DNA from: Stratiolaelaps scimitus
Taxonomy: Eukaryota > Arthropoda > Arachnida > Mesostigmata > Laelapidae
Direction of reading: 5' to 3'
DNA: 64,000 nt
Assembly (NCBI GenBank): GCA_019614645.1
Contig: JABWDB010000005.1
Span: 5,984,001-6,048,000 of the forward strand
Shown: positions 47,701 through 58,769 of the stretch, one piece after another
Numbering within the stretch: position 1 is the stretch's first letter
Layout of the letters: each line of letters starts with the position of its first letter
Notes under the pieces: generated by a model
What the model was told of the DNA's origin: nothing
Databases searched by the model: none
The model's input: only the letters and a program-made list of their open reading frames with translations
Program-made: the position numbers and the translations under genes

Positions 47701-50700
47701 CACAGGGGGTGTACGGTACCTTCTACACAGTGGTAGCTGTGCCGCTGATCACATTAGTTGCGATTATTACTTTTCAAATCTTATTGCTGAGATACTGCCC
47801 ATAATTGTAACTATAGCTCCACTCAGATTTGAACCTCCGACCCCAGAAAGGTCCCCTTTGATACTGCCACGCTCGCCCACCACGCCACCATGCCCGCCAT
47901 CCTGATCCTCTACTCGACGACACCTTTGCTCAATACGGCTGCTGTATCTCATAGTATACGACTGGCCCATGGCGAGTCGGATCCTTTATCGGTGGGATGA
48001 TATTCTACGAACGCGTTGAGATGGTATCTGAACAACCATGTGACAATCATATGATTGTGGTTAATCATTGTGGTTAGCTCAACACGAATATGCGTAGCTG
48101 GTAGCCGAAGTCGCGCGATTGCTCAGTCACCGTCATCCGCTTCACTATGCCTTAAGGGAAACAAAGCGATACGCATCAATCGGAAATCGGCGATACGAAA
48201 CAACGAGAAAATCTGTATTCAACGAAACAACAGATGGCTACCAACACGATGGATGAGGTTACAGAAACCACCAACGAAGATATAGCAGTGAAACGACAGC
48301 TGAAGCGGCGGAGAGGATTGCAGGGACAGGATCAACAGCGCACCCCTGCCAAAGGCGGTAAGGCTAACGAGGAAGAGCAGCTCACCTATGGCCGAATTTG
48401 TAGTACGCGGCTTCCCCCAGTGGTCCCTGCGCTGGGTTTTCGGGAGTATATTCGAGCTGTATTTCCTCTAGTTGAATCATTGATCACAGCCAAGGTCGAG
48501 TATTCGGGAAAGCCTGATGGTGGATTGACCAAGTTGCTGGCACACCTGCGGAAGCTGGCAGGCGATGGGCCTGTGAGCTCGAAGAGGGTCCGGCGTCTCA
48601 GCACTCTGTTTAGTCTATGTGTCAATCCGATACTGATTCACGTGCCGAGAAGCAACCAGAAATCCGAAGACGGCAAAGCTGGCGTTGAACTTGAGTTTGA
48701 CAATGATCGCCTATACGTGTCGGGTCTCTATAACACGCTGTATGAGCTTAACTGGAAGCACGGCCTTCCTCGGAAGGCGTCCGTAATATGCGGCGACCAG
48801 CTGAAATATTTTGGAATGGACGATTTCACTGTTCGCGTCGACGGCAAAGACGGCTGGGTACGCGTTTTATTTCATGAGCCGCTCAGTGATGTCATACCGG
48901 TTGTTCTCGTACGAGTTCTCGGCCCATTCCTCCCTCAGTATGCCGTTTGTCCGGTCCACGTGAAACAAGATGCTCCTCCAGTTGCCGAGGGCGTAAGCTC
49001 TCAGGACGCTGCCACCGTTGAAAATGAGGCTACCACCGTTGAAAATGAGGCTATCACCGTTGAAAATGAGCCAAAACAGGATGGAACGCCTTCTCCGTGA
49101 ACTCCAACAATAAAATTGTAATTTATTGCTTGAATTTATGTAACTATTTCTTTTTTTTCTTATCGAAATTGCTGTGTAACACGATGTTTATCGGTTGTTT
49201 TTCTTCTGTTAAACTGTTCTCACTTCTCAGGAAACGTTATAACTACAGGTTTACTGCCGCCGATTAGAGTATGTGGTTGTTCGTGAATGTCCCTAGCCTA
49301 AATATAATATAGAAAAACTATCGAGAAAGGTTGTCCTTCATTCTGTCTGTGGTCGCCGTTTATTTGCTAGCTGACCGTCAACACTGGGCGTATCCCGGCA
49401 TAGACCAGTTAGAGGCCCCGTGATCGTTCATCCAATGGTAGGTTTAGAAGCGCTTGAAACGAGTTGACCTACTCGCAGTGTACTTCATAATCGGAGATGT
49501 TCACCTGGCCGAGTTTCAAGGGGCCCCAAAGCGTAAATGGCCAGATGCTCAGTCATCTTAGATGAGCGTACCTCTCTTCACAGCTTGCCGTTCCCATGGC
49601 AGGCCTCGGTACCACTGTGTGGTATTGCTTCAAGGAGCTATTATGTCGGTCAAGCTGAACCTACTTGGATGCTGGACGTTCTCTATGGCGACCTCAATGA
49701 GATGGATGCGTATTTGGCATTGACCCAAGACCAACGGGTACGACTTTCGACGGACATCCTAGCATCCAGTTTTATCACCTCGTGTTCTAATTCATATATC
49801 CTTCTAGTATCACATCGAGTATAGTCCAATAATACCGCGCGACCATTACCAAAATATGGTATTTCACTTATTTCATTCATTTACTTTGCCCACGCAAGTA
49901 AAATGATCACTAGCTCATAGCCACTGCCTCTCACGATCGAGGTAATTACGGGTCCTCAAATGCTGCCTGCCACCGAATAGCCTAGCTAGTCGTCGCCGAA
50001 ACGACTGTGGGTCCGCTCTGAACAAAAGTAGGCTGCTCAACGACAACGGATTGTCGCCTAGATGGTCCAGCGGTGAGAGCCAAGAAGAAGCACATGGCAT
50101 ATATGGCTTGGCCTTAAATCCTGCCTGATATGGATAGTCTTTGGATTTATTTATCATCCTTCTTTATCTGTGAGTAGGGTTGAGAAAATAAGCAAAAGTG
50201 GCCCCGACCTGTCCTCGGCGTAGTTCCTAAAGGTTCAGGGCTTGGGCTGGGCAGCTGCCTCGTTTGTGGACCAGCTGGGGGTCAGCTGGGGGTCAGCTAG
50301 CATAACGTTATGATAGACTGCTAGAATTTAGAGATCTAACGTTCGTGTGGCGTTACAGGTGTGGTCGGAACTGGCTGCCGTAGCGGATGTTGCCAAAAAT
50401 GCGGCCGAACGCTATCGGATCTTGGGCCTTCTAGAGTGCTATCTTCATGAAGGTTGAATAAGATCTAGGTTAAGTTTATGTATGACTGTCGTAACTTGTA
50501 AACCTTGCAAACACTCAGTGAACGTTAACAGGATCATATTATATTATATTTATGGGTGCGAAGCACTACGAGTGCAAACTCACCTAAAATGTGTCGTGAT
50601 AATTTGAATTTAGGTGTGTTTATACGTGAATTTATTTCAGTTTATCAGGCGAGTTTAGTAAAATGAGTCTATGCTTTTAAGGAAATTTACAAATACGCTT

Positions 50701-50802
50701 AATAATAATGACAATAAATATTTATTTCCAGGCCCACTCGAAGTCGCTCAGAACTTCGTCAGACAGCAATGGGATAGTATTCTAGATTACTTATACGACT
50801 GA
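43231..50802 (+). CDS. Unrecognised seven-exon gene
   Basis: Seven exons with good splice sites join in frame: 43231-43410, 45617-45697, 46204-46254, 46921-47022, 49603-49737, 50359-50452 and 50732-50802 (TGA), giving 237 residues. All junctions are phase 0 except the last, which splits a Gly codon; there the unspliced frame would stop at once, which supports the splice. The first exon begins MMRVNVLIILCMF, a short hydrophobic start that could be a weak signal peptide; its own acceptor lies at 43218, so an upstream 5' UTR exon is likely. The rest is charged and helix-rich (NEEVLIESLRKAHDQ, RAEESDEQMLSRILTLD, AELRY-like stretch AAERYRILGLLECYLHEG, QNFVRQQWDSILDYLYD). I recognise no domain. The 2.6 kb intron 47023-49602 contains a separate intronless open frame. 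The 49603 exon is the least certain. Confidence 0.5.
44704..44749. repeat. (TA)n microsatellite
   Basis: About 46 bp of TA alternation in the first intron of the seven-exon gene. Confidence 0.95.
47819..47892 (-). repeat. tRNA-derived SINE head
   Basis: On the minus strand, A-box-like GGCGTGGTGGGCGAGCGTGG is followed by the B box GGTTCAAATC in a short stem. It shares GCGTGGTGG with the element at 8541-8626, so both may be the same SINE type. It lies in an intron. Confidence 0.45.
48234..49100 (+). CDS. Orphan intronless protein, member 1 (nested)
   Basis: ATG-started frame of 288 residues lying wholly inside the 47023-49602 intron of the seven-exon gene, on the same strand. N-terminus: acidic then basic (KRQLKRRRG), a possible nuclear signal. 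Middle: a globular-looking part with FREYIRAVFPLVESLI, LYELNW and RVLFHEPLSDVIPVVLVRVL. C-terminus: three imperfect seven-residue repeats, ATVENEA, TTVENEA, ITVENEP. A polyadenylation signal follows nine bases after the stop. The YELNW motif and the terminal strand pattern resemble the minus-strand frames at 52323-53099 and 54363-55379, so I place them in one very divergent family. No known domain recognised. Lack of introns fits a retrocopy, a horizontally acquired gene or a young gene. Confidence 0.6.
   Translation: MATNTMDEVTETTNEDIAVKRQLKRRRGLQGQDQQRTPAKGGKANEEEQLTYGRICSTRLPPVVPALGFREYIRAVFPLVESLITAKVEYSGKPDGGLTKLLAHLRKLAGDGPVSSKRVRRLSTLFSLCVNPILIHVPRSNQKSEDGKAGVELEFDNDRLYVSGLYNTLYELNWKHGLPRKASVICGDQLKYFGMDDFTVRVDGKDGWVRVLFHEPLSDVIPVVLVRVLGPFLPQYAVCPVHVKQDAPPVAEGVSSQDAATVENEATTVENEAITVENEPKQDGTPSP
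49109..49114 (+). terminator. Polyadenylation signal AATAAA, orphan member 1
   Basis: AATAAA starting nine bases after the TGA of the orphan frame, giving a very short 3' UTR. Confidence 0.55.
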
Positions 50803-52322
50803 TCTCAGTCTAGAATAATAGTAATAATGATAATTTAGACAAAGCTGCAAAATGTTAAATTGGTAACACCATCAATCATACCGCTCACATTGAGAACAAC
50901 CTTACATTACCGATACTCATTAAATGATACTGTTAATCAATGTATTGTGCAATACGAATTTTAAATAGGTGCTTTTGACATTCGTTGCCACTATGTAAAT
51001 CTGAGATAATACACGATATGTGTTTGTACATGCGGTGGCGTTCGATACGTTTCTATGGGATAATTGTGTTTCTCAAGTCACTCACTGTTGCGGGCAGCCC
51101 GTATCTAGTGGCAAACATCACCGCGAAATATACGCGCGGCCTTATATGTATACAAGTATGTATGCACACATGACTCGATAATCCTGCGTCCGTAGACATG
51201 TTCTAATATCACCCCGCATAGGTATAATTGATTACCATTAATGGAAGTTTCAATACACGATCCCACCTATTGCGATCACATCAATTTGAACAACTCACCA
51301 GACAAGCTTACTCTGTTCTCAACTTGATATATACAGTCCAGCTGCCCTATTTGTGATGAATTCCTGCCCAGTCGGCAATTATTGTGTCTATCAATCCCGC
51401 TATGCTATATATATATATATATATATATATGTACATATGCGACTGCACCTGATCGAAACTCATTATGTCATTTGTGTGAACTATGCGAACTGTTTCTAAG
51501 ATCGACTCGCTTGCAAGCCGATAGCAATCAACCTTAACGACGAAGTGCTTGATAAATAAAACGCTATACTAATAAATGTTATTGTTTCATATAAAAAGCG
51601 TGTGTGCGCAAATGCTCTATAATTGAAAAATGTAACAATTGAAAAATATGGGGGTCTACTCTGCGTGGAGCGAATCAAAGAAAACTTTGGCAGGCATATA
51701 AAAAAAATCAGTATGATTTTCAGACGTTTTGCTTGAAGGGATGCATATGTTCAGGCCTCGCGAATCGTCTGGTACCCGATCATGTGGTTGCTTTGTCCAA
51801 TACATATATATATTCCAATATATCGACAATCTGAGCTGGTCCTATTTCGACCATCTAATAAACGATTGCGGCAGAAGTGCCCATCTAGCCGATGCCAATT
51901 TGCAGACCACGCAGAATCTTAACCTTGTGAAAGAAAACATGCCTTTTATTGTCCGATATCCCGGACGTCGAATAAGTTAAGGCGGCAAGGCGTGATAAAA
52001 GCGCAAGGAAAAAAACTAATTACCTAAGAGACGTTTGGTCAAGCTGGCGGGTTCGTTTGTCTAATGAAGCTAATTCGTACGACAGTTTGATGTTGCTCTC
52101 TTGCTTGAATGTCGATCGACATAATGGTCGTCAATGGTGAAAATAACCCGTCCTGGGGGCTCTACTTTGTCACAACTCATGTACATATTATACAAGCTCA
52201 TGAATGGGGCATAGACAGTGAGTCGACACCTTAACTTGCCTACAATTTGTATATGTGTCGTGGAAAGGACAACCCTTTGGAAGAAATATCTTCGCAAAAT
52301 GGTGTATGTATCAATCTATTTC
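50803..52322. other. Intergenic DNA
   Basis: No exon supported. Contains (TA)n at 51406-51430. It is AT-rich with several short chance frames. Confidence 0.5.
51406..51430. repeat. (TA)n microsatellite
   Basis: About 25 bp of TA alternation. Confidence 0.95.
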
Positions 52323-52326
52323 TCAG

Positions 52327-52358
<32 letters not shown>

Positions 52359-53099
52359 TACAAATTGCAGGAAAATCATGGATCTACGCGGCATTACAAA
52401 CAAATGGCTCAAACGCGATGCTCCACAGTAAAAAAGAATTGAAGCCCAAGTATCGCAAGTGCCTAAGTATGGCAGTTCAGCATGGCATGCAACACGGAGA
52501 AAGCAGGATTCACCACAGTAGAGCCAAACAAAGGGAAGGGATTCACTCAAACTAGAGGGTGTTACACTTTTCTGATGGCCGGCGCCACTACCAGACACCA
52601 CCAATAGCTGCCGATCTTTCCAATCGTTATGAGTCATAATTCGTCTGAACTCGGCGTTTGGTTTGAACTCAGCCCCGATAGCGACGGGATACGCGCTATT
52701 GGTCAATTCGCAACGTCCGGCGACTATGATCCGGCAGCCAGTCGCATCGAACTGCTTTGTAGCTTCAACAGACTTATCAACGACAATCTCACGACGTTGA
52801 CACGCGGTGTGCTCCGAACAGGGCTGTGCACGAGCGATTTGTATAATAAGCGAGACAGGCTTGAGCACCCTGTACCGCCAGCTCCATACAAATTCCTTAC
52901 CTCGAGTCCACGAGTTGTAATGCAGCTCATTATGATAGTCTAAGACAAAGTTCACCCCCACAGCAACATGGAGTGGATGTTCGTCCCTACGGACCTCAAT
53001 TAGGCTAAATTTTACACTGTTGCACATGCGATCCAATACTGGCAAGACGTGTTGGGCATGCAGGCCGTCCAATTTTTTCCTCTGGAAGGACGGAGACAT
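52323..53099 (-). pseudogene. Orphan intronless family, member 2 (likely truncated)
   Basis: Minus-strand frame of 258 codons. Residues about 15-150 align clearly with the C-terminal half of the 338-residue protein at 54363-55379: VLPVLDRMCNSVKFSLIEV matches VLPKFQHMYDSIYFRIIEV, RGKEFVWSW matches VGEEFQWDL, and RIIVAGRCELTNSAYPVAIG matches HIILTGQTKKQAKYRLVIDV. An in-frame TGA lies three codons before the ATG and no upstream N-terminal half is seen. The frame then runs on past the family's usual end into low-quality sequence and finally a (TA)n tract read as Tyr-Ile repeats. This looks like a 5'-truncated, decaying copy, though a shorter active protein is possible. Confidence 0.55.
52328..52357. 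repeat. (TA)n microsatellite
   Basis: About 30 bp of TA alternation at the 3' end of the minus-strand orphan frame. Confidence 0.95.
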
Positions 53100-54362
53100 A
53101 ATAGTTCAGCATGATATTCTCGTCTTCGTGTGGCGTCGTCCTAAGTTGATCGGTTACGAAGACCTCCAGAAAGATCATGATATATTCCTTATGAATGTCA
53201 TTACATAGCCACCATATTGGAGCTAAATGTGCGATGTGTTGCGCACTCCGTGCGAAAACTTCTCGAAGTCTCCTAGCGCTATCTTGGATAAATACCAACA
53301 ATCGACAGACCTTAAAGCCCCTTCCTTAAGGGACATCTCCAATTCGCTTGACAAAATCGTGAGCTGGCACCTGTTAACTGTTTTTTCGAGCTGACCCTCA
53401 GCTGTTCCCCTATATCTGACAGGCCTCAGCTCTTAACCACCCTGGTACCTGTTGATCCCGCTATTGTGAGCTGTTTACATAATCGTCAGCATTGCAACGC
53501 TCTGGCCGCCGAATCCGATTGTAAATGCTGTGTGTTTTTGGCCGTTTTTACCGAAATGTTTGTCTCGATTTTAAGGGTCCTAGCTTCATCTCGACGAGTA
53601 TTGTCCCAAAACAGATCCCGTCTCCCGGTAAATGGCCGATGAACACGTGATGCGGCTCGCAAGAACGCGTGCCATTAATCAACGGAGTTACGTTAGGGGT
53701 GCAGGACCGTGCAGAGTTTCGGAGTTATGATCCTTCAGAATTTTTACTCGAGAAACGTCAAGCCGAATTCGTATTTCATACAGTTCGGTGTACGACGAAT
53801 TCACTAAAAGGCTTTGAAGACCCTTGCCGCAGGTCGCATTGAAATAATTCCTCGCCTAAAAGCTAGGAGAAGACTATTCTCGCTTGCAACACTTCACCAG
53901 AATAACATACTACCTTGTGCAGCAGTTTGTACAAGTAGTACGTGCGACGTATCGTAGCTGTTGATGTGGTAAGGAATAACAACGATTAAAATACCCTTGC
54001 TTTGCAGTTGGCGTGGCGTGCTTTGCACGTGAATGCAACGGTTTCAAACCTCACCGCCAGGTAAATACTTGGCAAATAGCTACTGTGAGGTAGCTATTTG
54101 AGCTAGCTCCAGTCAGACAAAGGCAATTGGAAATGTGTGCGCGATTCACCTTAGAGTATTGTTGTCGTATTCTCTCTCTGCCGTTGAAGGAGACACCTCC
54201 CTCAAATTAACCATGGTGATATTGCCGTCATCGATTGTATCGAAGTTTGCATAATATATTTTGTCATAAAAAGGTAGTCCGTAAAAGGTTCGGTAAAAGG
54301 AGATTCCAATTGGAAGGAATTTGAATTTTACTTCACTCGTTCTCACGATGCTTTCGTTCAGT
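53100..54362. other. Spacer between orphan family members 2 and 3
   Basis: No gene supported. If member 2 is a 5'-truncated copy, its lost N-terminal half should have lain in the left part of this stretch; I could not recognise it. Confidence 0.4.
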
Positions 54363-55379
54363 TCACCGTTGTTTCGGCGGCGCGAATCGCACGTCGATAA
54401 CAAGTCGATATTTAGCTTGTTTCTTGGTCTGGCCAGTGAGTATGATGTGACAGAAGTCCTTAGTGAAATCCTTTGCAGCCACAAGAGACTCGGTGACTGC
54501 GATAGGGAAAATCATTCTAGACATTTCGACATTGACGACAAAGCCGCGAGGAGTTATGAGACCGTGGTTCAGGTCCCACTGAAATTCCTCGCCTACAAGC
54601 CAATTAAATTCGTATGGCTGATGAGGCATCCCGAAGACGACAGACACACTCCTCACGCCACCCTCGTGGGGTAAGTGACGTCTCATGCAGTCGACTTCAA
54701 TGATCCTAAAGTATATGCTGTCGTACATGTGCTGAAACTTCGGCAGAACGCGAGCAGCGCAGGAGAGAGACAGCCCTCCAATAGGAAGGCTTTTCGTTAG
54801 CTTTTTGAATTCCTCCAACGAACAGCTGTCACGACGCGAACGGTTATTAGGCGGTTCAGATTGACGACCAGCAGGAGCAAGGATCGATTCTACCAAGTCG
54901 AGTAGATAGCCCCTATGGTCATTGTGTCCTTCATACCAAGCAGTTACGAAATCCGCTAGGTGTATCATCGACCCCGCCGACAAATTTGCTAGCTGCGCTT
55001 CATTAATTCGATCATGTAGCTTTCTCTGGGGTGCTACACCCCCGTCCCTCGGGGGAATCCATCGGCTGACCACGTTGGACTCGTTCAGTCCCTCCATTGC
55101 GCCGACGTAAGTCGTACGAACCTCGAACACTTCCACATGGTCGAAGTCATCGGCATCCTCCTTACTCTTAACGTCTTCAGCGCCGATATCCGAACCCAAG
55201 GTGGAGCCTCCCCGAAACGCCCTTACGGGTCGCTCGAGGAACTGGTTGCCTCGGCGGGCCGAGCGTCCGTAGCCGTCACGAGAGCCGAGTCCCTGTAATC
55301 TACTGTTGCGTTCGTAAGGTCGCGGACGTATTCGCCTTGATCGAGAACCTTGCCTTGTCGAATATCTCGGTATTCGCAT
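54363..55379 (-). CDS. Orphan intronless protein, member 3 (intact)
   Basis: ATG-started frame of 338 residues. The N-terminal 60 residues are strongly basic with Arg, Gly and Ser (RQGSRSRRIRPRP, RAFRGGS), like RGG-type RNA-binding tails. Next comes an acidic segment (KSKEDADDFDHVEVFEV). The C-terminal 150 residues form a beta-strand-rich block shared with the frame at 52323-53099 and more weakly with 48234-49100: VLPKFQHMYDSIYFRIIEV, PYEFNWLVGEEFQWDL, ITPRGFVVNVEM, YRLVIDVRFAPPKQR then stop. No transmembrane span or signal peptide. I do not recognise the family. A basic tail plus a strand-rich domain would also suit a nucleic-acid-coating protein of mobile-element or viral origin, but nothing here proves that. 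Confidence 0.65.
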   Translation of the reverse strand: MRIPRYSTRQGSRSRRIRPRPYERNSRLQGLGSRDGYGRSARRGNQFLERPVRAFRGGSTLGSDIGAEDVKSKEDADDFDHVEVFEVRTTYVGAMEGLNESNVVSRWIPPRDGGVAPQRKLHDRINEAQLANLSAGSMIHLADFVTAWYEGHNDHRGYLLDLVESILAPAGRQSEPPNNRSRRDSCSLEEFKKLTKSLPIGGLSLSCAARVLPKFQHMYDSIYFRIIEVDCMRRHLPHEGGVRSVSVVFGMPHQPYEFNWLVGEEFQWDLNHGLITPRGFVVNVEMSRMIFPIAVTESLVAAKDFTKDFCHIILTGQTKKQAKYRLVIDVRFAPPKQR

Positions 55380-56749
55380 AGTTAATCGGTAACTGGAAAA
55401 TCGGTTAAAACCTCAGATATCCAAGCAATTAACGAAGAGGAATATAGGTGACGACAAACAATAGCAGCGTCCTGTTTATCGTTGTTTGCGGTTAATTGGT
55501 GGAGAATCTAACCAATCTAGACTCGCGGCTAATCTGCTAAATACTGCAGCGTGAACGGTAGCCGCAGTATTTGATATATCAGTCCTGGCGTACTCGTACT
55601 CGAAGAGAATAAGCGGAACTGGCGTGCAGTAAGAAACACAGCTGATTCCTTCTTCACTGGTTTCTATGTGTTCCGTTATACCGAAGGTGATATCGAATTG
55701 CGTTTAACAATTACAATTACTCGTTGATCCAGCAAGATACCTAGTAAATATTTCGGGTTAACTCACAGCAGTAAACATTTCGAGTCCGCGGTACTGTTTA
55801 GCTTCGTCGGACAGACCTCTTTTTAAATGCAACTGTGCAACGGTCGCGACCAAACTCGTGTGTGTGTGTGTGTGCACCTCGGTGTCGCCTGCAGTTGCAA
55901 GGCGCAAACAAATGAATTATACCCGCTATGCTTAAGCCAACCAATTCTCTGTTATTTGCTTTCATCGTAGTCTGCTCTCGTCATTGTGGTGCGGAATAAT
56001 AACTCATTTATGGAGAAAATGAAGAAAGCTGCTGGTGTAAATCGATTTTGTAAGTGCATGTGTGTGTGTGTATGTTCCATTTTTCCATATTGAACTAGTG
56101 GCACATCATTTCGCACTGTTTGATTGTGTGTCGTCTGAAGCGATTATTAACTTGTACTGTCACACAGGTGGCGTGCAGCTCTACGAAGGGATGGCGTCGC
56201 GTACCAAATATAGTTTAATATTCACGTGCGTACCGAGTACAAAATCGTCATTTGTCCCATCTATAGTACCGGGGTCTTTCGAGAGATTACCCTCTCCGGT
56301 GATTTTGTAACAACAATTCCATCGACACTTTGAGTATCAGGCTTTCAAAGATATGCCATACAATATAACGCTAAGGATGCCATACAATATATACAACAAC
56401 ATACGATACTGGTCACTGGTAACAACTGCTCATTGAGTGCTTTTCTAATGATTCGCCTCTTGGAGCAAATCTATTCCGCTCGTTGGCGCATCGAGAGACG
56501 CATCACTCGATTCCCAATTTTGTACTTCATCTCATCTTGCCAATGCGTCTAGCCATTGAGGTACGTCCATTATGGATTATAATAGCATCGCTTTATTACA
56601 AAGGAATATGATATACTGCGCGAGTCAGCAGTCTGCGATTCGCAAAAATTGTATCTCCCCTGACAAGAGGAATACGAATATTCAGTGTAATACGATCATG
56701 CAGGTGGCGTGATACCCTCCAGGGGAGTAGGTCATTTACACACTTTTTC
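55380..56749. other. Intergenic DNA upstream of orphan member 3
   Basis: No exon supported. A (GT)n tract lies at 55858-55874. The promoter of the minus-strand orphan gene should be at the left end. Confidence 0.45.
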
Positions 56750-58520
56750 GTAGCTATGAATTTTGGTAGTACTTTTCTCTTCGGATCTAGTGCTTGTTCG
56801 AACTATATTGAACTCTTCTCAGCCATAGCCGGCTGTTTGGCCTCTATTTTGTTAAATAGGACCTTATCTAAGGGAGTAAGAGGATCCAGTTTGTGTACAA
56901 TATTTGCATTATATTTGTCACAATCACATTTAAAAGCTACTTGTCTTAGAAAGGTTTTCAATACTCTAGTTAGAATGGTCCTAATATCGTTCCTAGAGGA
57001 CATCCTGATGTTGCGCTGTTGCACTGTCCGAATATTGGCCATTGACCCCAACTCGAAATGTTCTGTTTCGTGGATAGTCTGCGATCTATTTGACCAGTAG
57101 GTTCCAGACTCCGAAATAAGGGAGTCATCAGCCTCGTATGTGTGACACTTTCAAACGCTGATTTGAGGTCAAAGAAAATAGCGTCGATGCAACGCGATGA
57201 ATTTATTTCTTTGGCCCAGTGATGTTGGGTGTCGATCAGCTGAAGCACCGTATTATATCCTGGCCTGTACGCAAATTGAGATTCGCTTATAAGGCCTTGC
57301 GTGTTGGACCATTATCGTAAATGGCTCTCGATAGGATGCTTTCCAGAAGCTTGCATGCTATTACTGCCAGTGATACCGGTCTCTTGTTTTTAGGGTCGGT
57401 CTTGGAGTCTTTCTTGTGCACTGGACATACTATTGCTGTTGAAAAAATATCCGGGAATTTCAGATATACCGCCTGAACAATCCACGAAAGCGGAGCGCAC
57501 TATAATAGCTCCAGTTTCTTCATAACGAAGTGTTGTCTGATGACGGGGTGTTGTCTGATGTTTAGCTTAGGTAAACTAAACATCAGTTTAGTTTTCGACT
57601 GTAGTTTTCTTAGGTGACGGTGAATATTTTCCTCACGGACATCCACATTGTGAACCATATCCGTTAGAGGTCCTTCGAGTAAAGGCGGTGGTTTTCTACT
57701 CTCGCGTCATGCTAGCTCATCATTGCATGGATACCTTCCCTCGAAATGCTTCTTCAATATTTCAGCCTTTCCTTTGTCATCTGTGGTAAAGCTACCACTT
57801 TGTTGGAGTGGGGTGAGTGTGTCGTCAATCGTGATCCGTTTACGAACGTATTTGTGAATTGCCTTGTTCTCTGCTTTGCTCGGGGTGGCATGTCCCTTAA
57901 TAACCTTGCTCCCGCCTAGATACGTTAGCTATTTCTTCCTGGAGAAATGAAATCGTCTTTTCATCTCTGTTGACGTTAAGCGAGTTGTGTAGCTTTATTA
58001 TAGGTTATGAGCTGTTCTTGGCTGTACATGTTTAGTTCGCTTTGGAGTGTCCATCTTGCGATCAGTCCACTGAGGTATTGTGCTAATTTGTTGTACATCT
58101 TATCGGCGCTTCATAGCTTTCAAAGACGTCATCCATCCGTGCATGTGGTCTAATTGCCATTTCATTGCAACAAGCTCGCCCCTTTCGTAGTTTAGCCCAA
58201 GAGTCTGTGGTTCAGCGCCCACCGGGCTGCTTGCAAGAATTAATTCTACAATGTGGTTATCGAATCGTGGAGGGTTTGGTAAAACCCTCATCTCTGACAC
58301 CGAGTCATCGTTACATCAGACAATGTCCGAAATAGTTAACGCGTTTTTAATACGTCTGCTAGGATCTGTTACAAATTGATCAAGTCCATGTGTCGTGAAG
58401 AACTCCAATAAGAGGGCTCTCTTTCGTTATTTCGTCGGCTATGTTCAATGTGTAACGTATACTTCGTCAAAATGAAAAACGGCGTTTGATCGCATAACGC
58501 CACAACCAATTAGCTCTTGG
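56750..58520 (-). mobile_element. Decayed non-LTR retrotransposon (reverse transcriptase region)
   Basis: On the minus strand, broken frames carry landmarks of a LINE reverse transcriptase of the Jockey/CR1/L2 kind, in order: a PxxFKxA-like lead-in, a PKNKRPVSL block, SQFAYRPGYNT, the motif A region DAIFFDLKSAFESV, and motif B SGCPLGTILGPF. Stops and frame changes interrupt it and I could not find the catalytic YxDD box, so it is dead. The part near 58100-58300 probably derives from the linker between endonuclease and reverse transcriptase. Ends are approximate. Confidence 0.7.
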
Positions 58521-58731
58521 GACTCTGCCTTGTATTCCGCGACAGCAGAAAAAAAGAACATCGTCTAAGGCTTCAACTACACATTCATAGATTGTGGTAG
58601 ATAGATAGATAGATATACTAGCTTATATAGTTGGTTTTTTTAGGGTGACAAAGTAGCACAAATCTGATCTCTTGCCACATCAATCCGATCAAGCCGATCG
58701 GTCACATCCGCCTAAGAATCGAATTATCGCT

Positions 58732-58769
58732 CTTTCTCTCTCTCTCTCTCTCTCTCTCACACACGCACA
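58732..58769. repeat. (CT)n/(CA)n microsatellite
   Basis: CT alternation passing into CA alternation, about 38 bp. Confidence 0.9.
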
